DNA of 7,445 bases from Bacteroidales bacterium. GTDB taxonomy: Bacteria; Bacteroidota; Bacteroidia; Bacteroidales; Dysgonomonadaceae. Shown piece by piece: positions 6,298 to 7,445 of this stretch. Under the pieces are notes generated by a model, which ran no database searches, was not told the origin of the DNA, and saw nothing but the letters and a program-made list of their open reading frames with translations. Every line of letters begins with the position of its first letter. Position 1 is the stretch's first letter. Location of the stretch: assembly GCA_012799155.1 (NCBI GenBank), contig JAAZLV010000075.1, positions 1 to 7,445 of the forward strand. Reading direction: 5' to 3'. Position numbers and translations under genes: made by a program.

Positions 6298-7445
6298 ATG
6301 CACAGCTTAAAAATTGGAGCTCTCTTTCTACTTAGCAGCCTGCTGCTTTCTGCAACATGCGAAAGGCAGAAGAGCAATGAAGTGACGACAGAAGATGAGA
6401 TCTCGCAACATGGAACCCTTCCCCCAGTGGAAAACCGAGATCCCAATACCGATTATGAACCCGCCTTCGAAGGTCAGACACGCATTGGTGGCGTGAAAAC
6501 CACCACTCCCTATGAGGTGACGGTGATCGCAGAAGGTCTTAACAAGCCATGGGCAGTAACAGCACTCCCCGACGGACGACTGTTGATCACCCAGAAGGCA
6601 GGCAGCCTGCGCATAGCCACCAGTGATGGCACCCTGAGCGAACCCATCACCGGCTTTCCGGAGGTCGATGACCGGGGTCAGGGCGGTCTGCTCGATGTGG
6701 CACCGGCACCCGACTTTGAAAGCAGTCGGATGCTCTACTTCTCACTGGCAGAACGTACCCCTCAGGGATCGCTCACGGCGATAGGAAAGGGACGTCTCTC
6801 GGACGATGAGACAACCATTGAACAGTTCAGTATCATCTACCGTGCCATCCCCTACTTCGACAACAGCATGCATTTTGGTAGCCGTCTGCTGTTCAACAAG
6901 GAGGGAAATCTCTTTGTATGCACCGGTGAAAGATCCGACCTGGCAACACGATACAACGCACAGAAGCTGGAAACAGCCCATGGCAAGGTTGTGCACATCA
7001 CCCCCGAGGGCAAGCCGGTGGCAGGCAACCCTTTCATAGGACAGGAGGGTATTCTTCCGGAGATCTACAGTTATGGCCATCGCAGTCCGCAGGGACTGGA
7101 TATCCACCCTGTCACAGGTGAACTATGGCTCAGTGAGATGGGCCCTCGAGGAGGAGATGAGCTGAACCTGATCAAGCCGGGCAAGGATTACGGATGGCCT
7201 ACAATCACCTACGGCATTGAATACAATGGCAATACAATCGGTGAGGGAATCACTGCAAAAGAGGGGATGGAACAACCGGTATACTATTGGGATCCGGTGC
7301 TCTCACCCAGTGGCATGGCATTTTATACGGGCAATGCAATACCGGAGTGGCAGAACAACCTCTTCATTGGGGGGCTCAACAGCAACCACATTGCAAGGCT
7401 GGTGATCGAGAACAACAAGGTCGTGGGCGAAGAGCGTTTGCTGGC
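6298..7445 (+). CDS. PQQ-dependent aldose sugar dehydrogenase, YliI/Asd-like (partial, C-terminus beyond right edge)
   Basis: The frame is open for 382 codons from the ATG at 6298 to the window edge; by comparison with YliI, only a few tens of residues are missing. The N-terminus has a hydrophobic signal (about 4-19) ending in LLSATC. Cys21 may be lipidated, but Thr before it is unusual for a lipobox. After a polar linker, a six-bladed propeller domain begins near residue 71. Matches to soluble PQQ glucose/aldose dehydrogenases include NKPWAV (82-87), GQGGLLDVAPAPDF (127-140), MHFGSRL (191-197, with H192 as probable catalytic base), SYGHRSPQGLD (258-268, with R262 near PQQ), GPRGGDELN (282-290) and DYGWPTITYG. 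These enzymes oxidise aldose sugars outside the cytoplasm using PQQ and calcium. No PQQ synthesis genes are in the window. The 85-base gap after the protease is AT-rich and holds TTTG at 6248-6251 and a GTTTAAAC palindrome at 6272-6279, but no convincing -7 box, so operon membership is open. Confidence 0.88.
   Translation, partial: MHSLKIGALFLLSSLLLSATCERQKSNEVTTEDEISQHGTLPPVENRDPNTDYEPAFEGQTRIGGVKTTTPYEVTVIAEGLNKPWAVTALPDGRLLITQKAGSLRIATSDGTLSEPITGFPEVDDRGQGGLLDVAPAPDFESSRMLYFSLAERTPQGSLTAIGKGRLSDDETTIEQFSIIYRAIPYFDNSMHFGSRLLFNKEGNLFVCTGERSDLATRYNAQKLETAHGKVVHITPEGKPVAGNPFIGQEGILPEIYSYGHRSPQGLDIHPVTGELWLSEMGPRGGDELNLIKPGKDYGWPTITYGIEYNGNTIGEGITAKEGMEQPVYYWDPVLSPSGMAFYTGNAIPEWQNNLFIGGLNSNHIARLVIENNKVVGEERLL

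Overview
The window most likely comes from a member of the Bacteroidota, probably order Bacteroidales. This rests on gene style rather than a marker gene. Start codons lack a Shine-Dalgarno sequence and sit behind A-rich leaders. Candidate promoters fit the TTG / TAnnTTTG pattern of this phylum. Gene bodies are of balanced GC while spacers are very AT-rich. No rRNA, tRNA, CRISPR array, insertion sequence or phage gene was seen.

Layout. Positions 1-1464 hold a leftward pair. A LemA-family membrane protein (910-1464) is followed, with a one-base stop/start overlap, by a DUF2207-family membrane protein (910 down to 1) that runs off the left edge. A 348-base AT-rich divergent spacer (1465-1812) separates this pair from the rightward genes. 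It carries a strong 34-base inverted repeat and weak promoter candidates. The rightward genes are a YqhD-like iron-type alcohol dehydrogenase/aldehyde reductase (1813-2955), a secreted Tricorn-like S41 protease of 1078 residues (2976-6212), and a PQQ-type aldose sugar dehydrogenase related to YliI/Asd (from 6298) that runs off the right edge.

How the genes may work together. LemA and DUF2207 proteins are often encoded together, and the overlap here points to translational coupling in an envelope-associated unit of unknown biochemical role. The dehydrogenase and the Tricorn-like protease are 20 bases apart and probably share a transcript, although one acts in the cytoplasm on aldehydes and the other appears to be exported. 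The sugar dehydrogenase follows after 85 bases and may have its own start. No pathway clearly joins the three rightward genes.

I found no clear sign of a new multi-gene system. The most noteworthy unexplained element is the near-perfect dyad in the divergent spacer. It overlaps the -33 element of one leftward promoter candidate and lies just upstream of the dehydrogenase gene.
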